NCBI RefSeq assembly: GCF_033100395.1
Contig: NZ_JAWLVJ010000010.1
Location: 88,391 to 152,390 of the forward strand
Length of the DNA: 64,000 nucleotides
Origin: Terasakiella sp033100395
GTDB taxonomy: Bacteria; Pseudomonadota; Alphaproteobacteria; Rhodospirillales; Terasakiellaceae
Reading direction: 5' to 3'
The translations under genes were made by a program, and so were the position numbers. Below, in pieces: positions 44,414 through 52,679 of the stretch. The first letter of the stretch is position 1. Every line of letters begins with the position of its first letter. The notes under the pieces are model-generated. The model was not told where the DNA came from, did no database searches, and worked only from the letters and a program-made list of their open reading frames with translations.

Positions 44414-45139
44414 TTACTTCCCTAATAACTTCTCCACATATGTCCGCACAACCTCGCTTGCAGGACCATAAATCGTTTCCTCAAATAGTGTTGCGCCTTC
44501 GGAAGGATCGAGGTTGAGTTCAACGGTGTGGCAGTCGCCCATTTGGCGGACAGCCTGGACGAAACCAGCTGCTGGATAGACGTTGCCGGATGTTCCGATG
44601 GACATGAAAAGGTCGGCGTCTTCCAGGGCTTCGTAAATTTCTTCCATCTGCAGCGGGATTTCGCCGAACCAGACGACGTGGGGGCGCAGGGTTCCGGTTT
44701 GGCTGCAGGCGGGGCACGGATCACCGGGGTCCAAATTTTCTTCCCAATGTAAAATCTCTCCACAATGATTGCAGCGGATTTTCATCAGTTCGCCATGCAT
44801 ATGGATGATGTTTTTATTGCCTGCGGCTTCGTGCAGATTGTCGATATTTTGCGTAACGATCAGCACGCGCCCGGGCCATTCTCTTTCCAGCCTTGCCAAA
44901 GCCAGATGTCCAGGGTTGGGTTCGGGTTTGTCTTCGACCAGCTGGGCACGCCGGGCGTTATAGAAATCCTGCACCATCTTCGGATTGCGCTGGAAGCCTT
45001 CGGGTGTTGCGACATCTTCAAGATCGACCTGATCCCAGATCCCGCCTTTGCAGCGAAAGGTATCCAGTCCGGATTCCCGTGAAATGCCAGCCCCTGTCAG
45101 GATAACGATTGTGCCTTCTGGATCGATATGTATGTTCAT
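44414..45139 (-). CDS. cobB: Sir2-type NAD-dependent protein deacylase (CobB)
   Basis: 241 residues from the ATG of 'MNIHIDPEGTIVIL', which has AGGTG upstream; a longer frame would overlap the divergent phosphatase gene. The NAD motif 'GAGISRESGLDTFR' is at ~17-30, 'TQNIDNLHEAAG' follows and the catalytic histidine is in 'IHMHGEL'. Four zinc cysteines are in 'CNHCGE' and 'CPACSQ'. 'YNARRAQL' supplies the Tyr and Arg that bind acidic acyl groups in class III sirtuins, so desuccinylation is likely besides deacetylation. Confidence 0.93.
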   Translation of the reverse strand: MNIHIDPEGTIVILTGAGISRESGLDTFRCKGGIWDQVDLEDVATPEGFQRNPKMVQDFYNARRAQLVEDKPEPNPGHLALARLEREWPGRVLIVTQNIDNLHEAAGNKNIIHMHGELMKIRCNHCGEILHWEENLDPGDPCPACSQTGTLRPHVVWFGEIPLQMEEIYEALEDADLFMSIGTSGNVYPAAGFVQAVRQMGDCHTVELNLDPSEGATLFEETIYGPASEVVRTYVEKLLGK

Positions 45140-45215
45140 GGTTGCACCTGTAATCATTTCCTTCCATAGTAGCCTGCAAACACGATAAAAAAACAAAAAA
45201 AGGAAGGGAGGACTT

Positions 45216-45695
45216 ATGGTCAAAGTGCTGTTTGTCTGTCTTGGCAACATTTGTCGTTCACCCAGTGCAGAGGGTGTCTTTCGTGATCTGGTCGAAAAAA
45301 AGGGCCTGAAATCAGAAATTATTGCAGATTCAGCGGGTACCAGTGACTGGCATGTGGGCGGTCCGCCTGATGAACGCGCGACTAAAGCGGCTTCTATTCG
45401 CGGGGTTGATATTTCAACCCTGAAAGCCCGTCAGGTCACGCCTAAAGATTTTATCCAGTTTGACTATGTTCTGGCGATGGATCGATCCAACTATGCCAAA
45501 CTTCAGCAGATGTGCCCGGACGGCTATGAAGACCGTCTGCATATGTTCCTGACATTTTATGCCGACAGCCCCGAAGAAGAAGTGCCGGACCCTTATTATG
45601 GGGGACCTGCGGGCTTTGATTATGTACTTGATCTGATTGAAGAAGCCTCTGTCGGCCTGATCAAGGATATTGAAACGGGATATCTGGGTCGTTAA
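45216..45695 (+). CDS. Low molecular weight protein-tyrosine phosphatase
   Basis: 159 residues. The P-loop C-L-G-N-I-C-R-S (about 8-15) carries the nucleophile and arginine, and 'PDPYYGG' (about 126-132) gives the general-acid aspartate. LMW phosphatases dephosphorylate tyrosine, in bacteria often on polysaccharide-export kinases; no such kinase is nearby. It diverges from cobB. Its stop shares TTAA with the convergent diguanylate cyclase. Confidence 0.94.
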   Translation: MVKVLFVCLGNICRSPSAEGVFRDLVEKKGLKSEIIADSAGTSDWHVGGPPDERATKAASIRGVDISTLKARQVTPKDFIQFDYVLAMDRSNYAKLQQMCPDGYEDRLHMFLTFYADSPEEEVPDPYYGGPAGFDYVLDLIEEASVGLIKDIETGYLGR

Positions 45696-47926
45696 CAGAC
45701 CATATTTCGTCCACGGGATTTGGCTTGATAAAGCGCTTTGTCTGCGCGCTTGATCAGGTCTTCCACCCGATCATCCAGCACGGTGTCGTAAATGCCGACC
45801 CCAATGGAAACTGTAATGGTGACCGGTTCGCCGTGGTCATCTTCCAGCGTCATTTTTTCAACAGACTGGCGGATACGTTCAGCCAGAACGAATGCGCCGT
45901 CGCGTCCGGTTTCTGGCATAAAGATACAGAACTCTTCCCCGCCCATACGGCCCATAATATCGATATTTCGTAACGCTTCTTCACAGGTTTTGGTAAATTT
46001 CTTCAAAACCTGATCGCCAACGCCGTGACCGTAATTATCGTTGATGGATTTAAAGTGATCCACATCCAGCAACAGGATAGACAGGGAATGTCCGGTGCGT
46101 TCACACCGTTTGATTTCCCGCGATAAAAGCGATGTGAAATGACGTCGATTGTTGGTTTCGGTCAACACATCCGTATTGGCCATCTGGCGCAGGCGAACGG
46201 CCATGCGTTTATGTTCGGTGATATCCACATAAGTGGTGATAAAACCAACGGATTTTCCGTCAATGGTCAGGGGCTTGCCGATCACTTCCAGCGTGCGGCC
46301 ATCCGGGCGGGTACGTTCAAAGTGATGGGGCTCAAACTTTAGAGAGGCCTGAACGCGCATCTGTACCTGCTGTTCTGGATCACCTGGTCCATATTCGCCG
46401 CGTTCTGCGTTATATCGGATCAGATCTTCGTATCGCATAACTGGTTTCATCAGATGGTCCGGCAGTTCCAGCAGGCTGAAAAAGGCCTTGTTCCAGAAGA
46501 TGATATCCAGGTTTTCATCAATAACCGTCACCCCCTGATCCAGATTTTGCAACAAGGCCTGAAGGTAGGAGGCATTGCGCTTGGCTTTGTCTTCCGCCAT
46601 TTTGCGATCGGTGATATCGGTGTAGGTGGTGACAAAGGCATTTTCCAGCCATTTGCCACGCACTTCCAGCACTGTGCCATTGGGGCGGGTGCGTTCAAAC
46701 ACATGGTCTTGTTTCTGCGAGATTTTTTCAAGAGCCTCGCGGGTCAATCGATCCGGGTCGCCCGGTCCATATTCCCCGCGATCTGCATTGTATTTCAGCA
46801 GCTGTTTCATGTTGGGCAGGCCATTTCGGAAATATTCCGGTGGGAAATCCAGCAAGTCCTTCAGCTTTTCATTACAGATCAGCATTTGCAGGTCATCTTC
46901 AAACAGGGTCACGCCACTGGGCAGGTTTTCCACAATGGTCTGCAGCCGAGTATTATCCTGACGCCGCTTGTAGATCATGTAAGAAGCTACAAACAGAATA
47001 AAGACGATTGAGGCAATCAGCACGCCCGTGGTAATTGCTGTATTCTGAATTTTGCGCACAGAACTGATCATCATAATCGACCAGTCGGGCCCTTCTAGAT
47101 TTGCTTGATTAAAGAGATATTTTTTGTTGGAAATCGTGATAGATGTCGCGTCTTTTAGCTCCCCTTTCACCGTTTTCAGGTTTAAAGGCGTGATGCGGGC
47201 GATGGGATATTGTTTGGTACGTGCGATATAAAGTCGGTTTTTAGCCGAAATGGTACCGAGGGATTTAAGCGTGAAATTCTCGTTGGAGCTAAAGAAAATC
47301 ACCCCTTTGTTGTCAGCGATGGCAAAATCGCTATGTTGGTTATTGGTCAGATTGCGCAACTGATCAAAATCGATCTTGGCAACCACCACGCCCAACAGTT
47401 TCTTGTCACTGTAAATCGCGCGGGAAATGTAATAGCCAAGCTTGTTTGATGTTATGCCAATGGCGACAAATTCACCTTTTTCTTCTTCCATGGCCTGGGT
47501 GAAATAGGGACGAAAGGCGTAATTTTTACCAATGAAAGTTTTTTCTTTTTCATAATTGCTGGCGGCAATGGTCAAGCCATTGGTATCCATAACAAAAATA
47601 TCGGATGTCTTTAGCTTGTCATTGGTGTGTTTCAAAAACTGGTTGGCTTCAAACAGGGTGGCGTTATTGTTTTTTTCCAACAAAACCGTTTCCAATAATG
47701 GATGGTGGGCGAGCATATCGCTGACCAGCCCGACCTTATCCAGCTCGCCTTCCAGATAGCTTTTAAAAAGTTCTGCTTTTTCTGCGAGATGCTGCTGAAA
47801 TTCCCGTGTGGTGGATTTTTGGGATGCATTTGCCCCTAGCCATCCTACCAGCAGTAAAATGGCACTTGCGACAGCCAGAACCAACCAATGTCTGGCATTT
47901 GATGATATGTAGTTTTTCTCAGCCAT
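45692..47926 (-). CDS. Membrane sensor with two PAS domains and a GGDEF diguanylate cyclase
   Basis: 744 residues from the ATG of 'MAEKNYIS' (GGGGAA upstream). Two membrane helices (about 14-34 and 295-315) enclose a periplasmic Cache-like sensor ('IFVMDTNGLTIAAS', 'GFAI...' pattern). Two similar PAS domains then follow; both contain 'YNADRGEYGPGDP' or 'YNAERGEYGPGDP' and 'FERTRP(N/D)G'. The GGDEF domain has 'GRMGGEEF' (about 659-666) with an inhibitory site R-N-I-D five residues before. It should make c-di-GMP in response to an outside ligand. Confidence 0.92.
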   Translation of the reverse strand: MAEKNYISSNARHWLVLAVASAILLLVGWLGANASQKSTTREFQQHLAEKAELFKSYLEGELDKVGLVSDMLAHHPLLETVLLEKNNNATLFEANQFLKHTNDKLKTSDIFVMDTNGLTIAASNYEKEKTFIGKNYAFRPYFTQAMEEEKGEFVAIGITSNKLGYYISRAIYSDKKLLGVVVAKIDFDQLRNLTNNQHSDFAIADNKGVIFFSSNENFTLKSLGTISAKNRLYIARTKQYPIARITPLNLKTVKGELKDATSITISNKKYLFNQANLEGPDWSIMMISSVRKIQNTAITTGVLIASIVFILFVASYMIYKRRQDNTRLQTIVENLPSGVTLFEDDLQMLICNEKLKDLLDFPPEYFRNGLPNMKQLLKYNADRGEYGPGDPDRLTREALEKISQKQDHVFERTRPNGTVLEVRGKWLENAFVTTYTDITDRKMAEDKAKRNASYLQALLQNLDQGVTVIDENLDIIFWNKAFFSLLELPDHLMKPVMRYEDLIRYNAERGEYGPGDPEQQVQMRVQASLKFEPHHFERTRPDGRTLEVIGKPLTIDGKSVGFITTYVDITEHKRMAVRLRQMANTDVLTETNNRRHFTSLLSREIKRCERTGHSLSILLLDVDHFKSINDNYGHGVGDQVLKKFTKTCEEALRNIDIMGRMGGEEFCIFMPETGRDGAFVLAERIRQSVEKMTLEDDHGEPVTITVSIGVGIYDTVLDDRVEDLIKRADKALYQAKSRGRNMVC

Positions 47927-48066
47927 TATTCCCCGGTACTGGCTTCTTTTTACCAATGATACGCGTTCCGGGATTTGAGACAACTTAAAAAACGTCAATT
48001 ATGCTTGTTGTCTGAAACAATCTCCCTATACTCGCGCGTAAATTTCGAATTCTTGGAGAAGTAAAT

Positions 48067-49059
48067 ATGTCGGATATAGATTTTGACGTTATCGGTATCG
48101 GCAACGCGATTGTGGATGTCCTAAGCCATTCTGATGATGCGTTTTTAACGGAACATGGCCTGACCAAAGGCTCTATGGCATTGATTGATGCCTCTCAAGC
48201 CGACAGACTTTACGACCAGATGGGCCCCGGTGTGGAATGTTCCGGCGGATCTGCGGCCAACACGATTGCGTGTCTGGCAAATCTGGGATCAAAATCTGCC
48301 TTTATCGGCAAGGTCAAAGACGATGGTCTGGGGAAAATCTTTGCCCATGACATCAAGGCAGCTGGCGTTGATTTCTCTTCCAAACTGTCCACAAGTGGTC
48401 CAAGCACAGCGCGTTGTCTGATTTTGGTGACAGATGATGCCCAACGTACCATGAACACTTTCCTGGGTGCCTGTGTGAACCTGACACCGGATGATATTGA
48501 CCCTGATTATATCGCGCGTGGTGCGGTGACATATCTTGAAGGCTACCTGTGGGACCCGGATCACGCCAAGGAAGCTTTCCTGAAAGCCTCTATGGCGGCG
48601 CATAAGGCAGACCGTCAGGTTTCACTTAGCCTGTCTGATGCTTTCTGTGTGGATCGTCACCGTAAATCTTTCCAGGATCTGGTGGAACATCACGTGGATA
48701 TTCTGTTCGCCAATGAAGATGAGATCATGTCCCTTTACGAAGTGGATACGTTTGATGCGGCCCTTCAGTGTGTGCGTGACAAATGTTCTGTCGCGGCGCT
48801 TACACGGGGTGACAAAGGCTCTGTTGTGATTGCAGGCAATGAAATCCATGTGGTGGATTGTGAACCTGTGGAAAAAGTTGTCGATACAACGGGTGCCGGC
48901 GATGCTTATGCGGCAGGGTTCCTGTTTGGTTACACCAAGAATTTCGACATGGGCACCTGTGCACGTCTTGGTTCCATCTGTTCTGCTGAAATTATCAGCC
49001 ATTATGGGGCGCGTCCCGAAGCGGACCTTGCAGACCTGGCCGGGAAAGCACTGTCGTAA
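48067..49059 (+). CDS. Adenosine kinase (PfkB family)
   Basis: 330 residues. 'GSAANTIACLANLGSKSAFIG' and the C-terminal signature 'DTTGAGDAYAAGFLFG' (catalytic aspartate near 278) define the ribokinase/PfkB family. The opening 'FDVIGIGNAIVDVL' is typical of the adenosine kinase branch in alphaproteobacteria. It probably phosphorylates adenosine to AMP for purine salvage. The gene stands alone, with its own terminator. Confidence 0.9.
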   Translation: MSDIDFDVIGIGNAIVDVLSHSDDAFLTEHGLTKGSMALIDASQADRLYDQMGPGVECSGGSAANTIACLANLGSKSAFIGKVKDDGLGKIFAHDIKAAGVDFSSKLSTSGPSTARCLILVTDDAQRTMNTFLGACVNLTPDDIDPDYIARGAVTYLEGYLWDPDHAKEAFLKASMAAHKADRQVSLSLSDAFCVDRHRKSFQDLVEHHVDILFANEDEIMSLYEVDTFDAALQCVRDKCSVAALTRGDKGSVVIAGNEIHVVDCEPVEKVVDTTGAGDAYAAGFLFGYTKNFDMGTCARLGSICSAEIISHYGARPEADLADLAGKALS

Positions 49060-49072
49060 GGCAAAATGAATT

Positions 49073-49115
49073 AAAAAAGCCCTCCTGGACCGAGACTGTC
49101 CAGGGGGGCTTTTTG
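49073..49115. terminator. Intrinsic terminator after the adenosine kinase gene
   Basis: The stem GCCCTCCTGGAC / GTCCAGGGGGGC has one G-T pair, a 7-base loop, and A and T runs at either side. It lies between the kinase and the convergent 646-residue protein gene and can serve both. Confidence 0.9.
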
Positions 49116-49119
49116 TGTT

Positions 49120-51060
49120 TTAGCTATAGAGTTCCTGCCAGTTTTTTTCAGCGCAAAACAGACCAAGTAGAAAACACAGGGGCTCGCCAATTAAGCGCAC
49201 CATCATGCCACCAAAATGTCCGCGATCTCGTGCTCCCATCAAATAGGCGATTTCCTTGGCGCGCCATGTGGCAAAAGGCTGGATCAAACGGGTCAGCAAT
49301 CGGTTTTTGCGCATTTTTCTGACCAGCGGAATGGCCCAGAGGTGATACCCGCGAACCGTAACTGGCGACAGGCAGCGTTTGGTAAAGGCCACATCCAGTT
49401 TATAAAGATCGTCTGCCATCAGCCCCTGGGCATGAAGTTCGGTACAGATGACCCGTTGTCCGGCTGCACCACTTGCACCCATGGCCCCGGAGGCCGCGCT
49501 TCCACCATTGGCTGACAGGTCCTGCATATTCTGAAAGTTTGAATAGTCCTGATACATATTCAAACCGGTATTGGCGAGACTGAGGGCACCGCCCAGTTTA
49601 TCACCACCCTGAAACTGTTGGGCCGCATCAAAGCCACCGGACAAAGCATCGGCTGAATTGATCCCTTTATAGGTCGGGGCAAATTCGCGGAAAGACTGGG
49701 AGACATCGGACAAACCGCCCAAAACCTCCCCATCTGCGATATCGGCAAATCCATCGCCCAGGTCATTTTCATCAATCTGCGGCGCAGGCTTTGGTGGGGT
49801 GATCTGTGGGGCTTTGATGTCGTCTGTGGTGGCGGGTTGCGCGGCTTGCATGGCAAGAAGGGGCGTTTCATCCAGGGCCTGAAGGCGTTGCTTTTCCAGT
49901 CTTCTATAGACGTCTGATTGCTCTTTATTCATGGTTTGTTCTTTTAAAAGACCGACGGGGAAAGCCGTTTCACCGCGTGTCGTTTTCTTTTCAGATGCTG
50001 CCAATGTCCCGCCACCGGGAAGCGGAACGTTTTTGGCTTTTTTGGCCAGACGGGCGCGTTGTTCCAGGTCTTTCAAACGGGCTTTGGCATCGGGTTTTTT
50101 ATCCTGGCTTGCCTGCACAAAAGACGGTGTATCACCAAACAAAGCCGCCATATTTGCCGGACGTTTCGGGGTTGGGGGTTGAACCATTTTTCGCGTGTCA
50201 TCAAATTGCGCGATACCTGGCAGAGCCTGTTTGTACCAATCCTGAACAACCTGTTGGGTGGCTTCTTTTTGTGGAGTATTGGGGTTGCGGATCAGGGCAG
50301 TTTGCAGGGCTTTGACATCGTCGTGATGCAATGCTTCTGCTACCAGGGGAATATGCGTGCCTTCCGCTTCAACCATTTGCGCTGCCTGAACCTGCTGGTT
50401 TAAATTTGTGGCCTGTTCGATGGTTTGAGAGTCCAGGTCCTGCAGCATGTCATTTCCACTGCCGCCGATGAGGGGACCGTCGGGTTGTTCCAGTTGTGCA
50501 CCCTGATTGTGTAAAGGCTCTTGTGATTCACGGATTTCATGGAATTGTTTGCGTTCGTCATCGGTCATATCATGTTCGGCAAAGCTTCCGGCATTAATAG
50601 GAAGCCTGCCGATTCTTTTGAGTATCTTTTCCGGATATAGATCTTTTAGTTGTTTTCCTGTCCCAACTTTATCCAGAATATGATTTACGAAAGTGACACA
50701 GTTGTTAGATAGTAAGCTGTAATCGCTGGGGTTCTGGATTTCGTTTTCAATGAGGGCAATGGCACGAAATGCTTGATGTTTTGTGACAGGAATAGTTGGA
50801 GAAATTTTTGGTAGGCGGATTCTGTTACGTCGTTCATATCTGTTTGGCCTTCTTGGAATAGAATGCGGCATATTTGAATCATCTTTGATGACGCCAGCAC
50901 CTGAGAGGGCTTTTAGGCTATTTTTAGGGTATTTTCCAGCAATGGGTATTGTACCAAGAAATTTTCCGTCTGGTCCTTTTATACCAATAGCAAAGTGGCC
51001 CGTCTTTGATGTCGGGTCAGCAAATATGTGAATCTGATAATCCTTTTGGGGATTGTTCAT
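49120..51060 (-). CDS. Large protein with permuted papain-like N-terminus and phage-like C-terminal domain
   Basis: 646 residues, no signal peptide. The N-terminal domain has 'TGHFAIGI' (His22) and 'SNNCVTFVNHIL' (Cys121). This His-before-Cys order and the 'NC..FVN' pattern recall the circularly permuted NlpC/P60 fold of LRAT-like and PPPDE proteins. Residues 180-520 are a low-complexity linker with Gln, Pro and Ala. A Gly/Ala-rich hinge (about 530-550) leads to a C-terminal domain with 'ICTELHAQGLM', 'GYHLWAIP' and 'EIAYLMGAR', a block I associate with phage or prophage proteins. A secreted effector is possible; I do not know the function. Confidence 0.5.
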   Translation of the reverse strand: MNNPQKDYQIHIFADPTSKTGHFAIGIKGPDGKFLGTIPIAGKYPKNSLKALSGAGVIKDDSNMPHSIPRRPNRYERRNRIRLPKISPTIPVTKHQAFRAIALIENEIQNPSDYSLLSNNCVTFVNHILDKVGTGKQLKDLYPEKILKRIGRLPINAGSFAEHDMTDDERKQFHEIRESQEPLHNQGAQLEQPDGPLIGGSGNDMLQDLDSQTIEQATNLNQQVQAAQMVEAEGTHIPLVAEALHHDDVKALQTALIRNPNTPQKEATQQVVQDWYKQALPGIAQFDDTRKMVQPPTPKRPANMAALFGDTPSFVQASQDKKPDAKARLKDLEQRARLAKKAKNVPLPGGGTLAASEKKTTRGETAFPVGLLKEQTMNKEQSDVYRRLEKQRLQALDETPLLAMQAAQPATTDDIKAPQITPPKPAPQIDENDLGDGFADIADGEVLGGLSDVSQSFREFAPTYKGINSADALSGGFDAAQQFQGGDKLGGALSLANTGLNMYQDYSNFQNMQDLSANGGSAASGAMGASGAAGQRVICTELHAQGLMADDLYKLDVAFTKRCLSPVTVRGYHLWAIPLVRKMRKNRLLTRLIQPFATWRAKEIAYLMGARDRGHFGGMMVRLIGEPLCFLLGLFCAEKNWQELYS

Positions 51061-51149
51061 GTGTTTGTCCTTTCATTCGGGATCAAAGGGTTCCATGGTT
51101 GATGGGTTCTCTTTCAAGGGAACCGGACTTGAAGGAAAAGTAGGAAAAG

Positions 51150-52052
51150 ATGAAGTTTTTTGGTTTGGTGTTTTTGGCGTTCTTGCTGTCGTTTTCAAAA
51201 GGTCACAGCAAAGATTTATCACCCGGCACGGTCTTTAGAGACTGTCCGGATTGTCCTGAAATGGTGGTTATTCCATCCGGGTCTTTCATGATGGGGGCAG
51301 AAGAAAATGAAGACACTAAACGGGATGCAGCAAAGGGCAGCTATTATATTTACAAGTCGGAACATTCAGTTGCACCTGTTCATAAGGTGACGATTGCAAA
51401 ATCCTTTGCGATGGCGCGGTTTGAGTTGACTATTGAAGATTGGGAGAAATGCTACGCCGCAGGTGTTTGCTATTTTGGGGGAAGTCAGCCACGTTATCTT
51501 CGGGAGAAATGGGCGATAGGAAAGGGCAGTGGACGTTATCCGCAACAAGGTCAATCTTTAGAAATGGCAAATATGTATGTGCAATGGTTATCTGAAAAGA
51601 CAGGTCATACATACCGTATTCCGACATCCGCGGAATGGGAGTTTGCAGCGCGTGCAGGTACGACAACGCCTTATTGGTGGGGGACGGAGCCGGATTATGA
51701 TAAAGCCGTTACAGCTTATGACCTGTATATTAAATTTCTTTTTTGGCGTTTGGATAAAGAACGTATCCCCCGCTTGAGAGTCGTGGGGACGCGTGCGCCA
51801 AATCCCTTTGGTCTTTATGATATGTTGGGTAATTTAGCGGAATGGACGCAGGATTGTGATCATGATTCCTATGAAGGGGCCCCGAGTGATGGCTCTGCTT
51901 GGTTTGAGGGGAACTGTGATCGCCGTGTTTTGAGAGGGGCGCACTATTTGACGGATTTAAAATCTTTCACCTTTGTATCTGCAATTGATACACAAAATTT
52001 TGATGTGGGTTTAAGTACGACAGGTATTCGTCTGGTAAGGGAACTTGAATAG
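51150..52052 (+). CDS. Secreted FGE/SUMF1-like domain protein (degenerate)
   Basis: 300 residues with a signal peptide ('FFGLVFLAFLLSFSKGHS', cut near 20). The FGE-sulfatase fold is seen as 'MVVIPSGSFMMGAEENED', 'FAMARFELTIEDWEKC', 'YRIPTSAEWEFAARAG' and 'NPFGLYDMLGNLAEWTQD'. The usual 'RGGSW' is 'RGAHY' here, and the copper-binding cysteine pair of true formylglycine-generating enzyme is absent. So it is unlikely to modify sulfatases. A binding or structural role is more probable. It is divergent from the large gene with only 90 bp between them. Confidence 0.82.
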   Translation: MKFFGLVFLAFLLSFSKGHSKDLSPGTVFRDCPDCPEMVVIPSGSFMMGAEENEDTKRDAAKGSYYIYKSEHSVAPVHKVTIAKSFAMARFELTIEDWEKCYAAGVCYFGGSQPRYLREKWAIGKGSGRYPQQGQSLEMANMYVQWLSEKTGHTYRIPTSAEWEFAARAGTTTPYWWGTEPDYDKAVTAYDLYIKFLFWRLDKERIPRLRVVGTRAPNPFGLYDMLGNLAEWTQDCDHDSYEGAPSDGSAWFEGNCDRRVLRGAHYLTDLKSFTFVSAIDTQNFDVGLSTTGIRLVRELE

Positions 52053-52083
52053 ATTCAGGTAATTTCCAACAATTGAGCGCTTC

Positions 52084-52290
52084 TTAGTCAAGGGAGTTAG
52101 ATTTGCCATTTTTGGATTTCCTTTTTAGAAATTCAATGAGAAAATAAAGAATAAATACGGCAATGAACGTCTCATTGGCGTAGGCGTGACCAACAAGAGA
52201 GATGATAATCACAGACGACAGGCATAGAAATAATGGCAATAGCCAAAAGTTCCATAAGATTAATCTGAAAAATGTAACGACTGATTTCAT
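52084..52290 (-). CDS. Small two-helix membrane protein
   Basis: 68 residues from the ATG at 52290, which has AGAGGT upstream; a longer frame adds ten residues. Two hydrophobic helices ('WLLPLFLCLSSVIIISLVG' and 'ETFIAVFILYFLIEFL') are followed by a basic tail ('KRKSKNGKS'). No family is recognised. It converges on the FGE-like gene. Its size and place next to a possible effector leave an immunity role open; that is speculation. Confidence 0.45.
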   Translation of the reverse strand: MKSVVTFFRLILWNFWLLPLFLCLSSVIIISLVGHAYANETFIAVFILYFLIEFLKRKSKNGKSNSLD

Positions 52291-52679
52291 TGTGACCTCT
52301 GACCATATTGTAGTCGCCAATATGAACGAGTTAGAGGGTTAATTTATTCTTTTTTGCACATTGGTGAAATTTATTTACGCAATGGGTGAATGATTTGTTC
52401 CATTCACGTTTTTACAGGTGCAAAAAACAAGGCACATGAATTGACTGAACAGCTTTCCGGGAAAGCAGCACTACAAAAATATGAACCTGTATAAGGGTAA
52501 GGAGAGGTCAAGACACAGTTCTGCTGTTGACTGGGGGGCGACTGTAACGAAAATTTCTGCAGAAGTCAAGGATATTAATCCTGTATTCATTTTATGTTCT
52601 GAATATCAAGGCTTGCTGTTTTTCCAGATCAGCGTATAGTCCGCCCAAATTCAATGACCCCCTTTTCAGGATACGACAG
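52291..52679. other. Gene-free region upstream of typA
   Basis: About 390 bp, A+T-rich in the first half. I see no frame with a coding look, no RNA gene and no clear repeat. The last 70 bp hold a good promoter for typA. Confidence 0.5.
52613..52640 (+). promoter_or_regulatory. Probable sigma-70 promoter of typA
   Basis: TTGCTG (-35) and TATAGT (-10) with a 16-bp spacer, about 40 bp before the typA start codon. Confidence 0.5.

Noticed and set aside
51150..52052. FGE-like protein as the target of a diversity-generating retroelement
   Set aside because: The fold would fit, but no reverse transcriptase or template/variable repeat pair is visible in the window.
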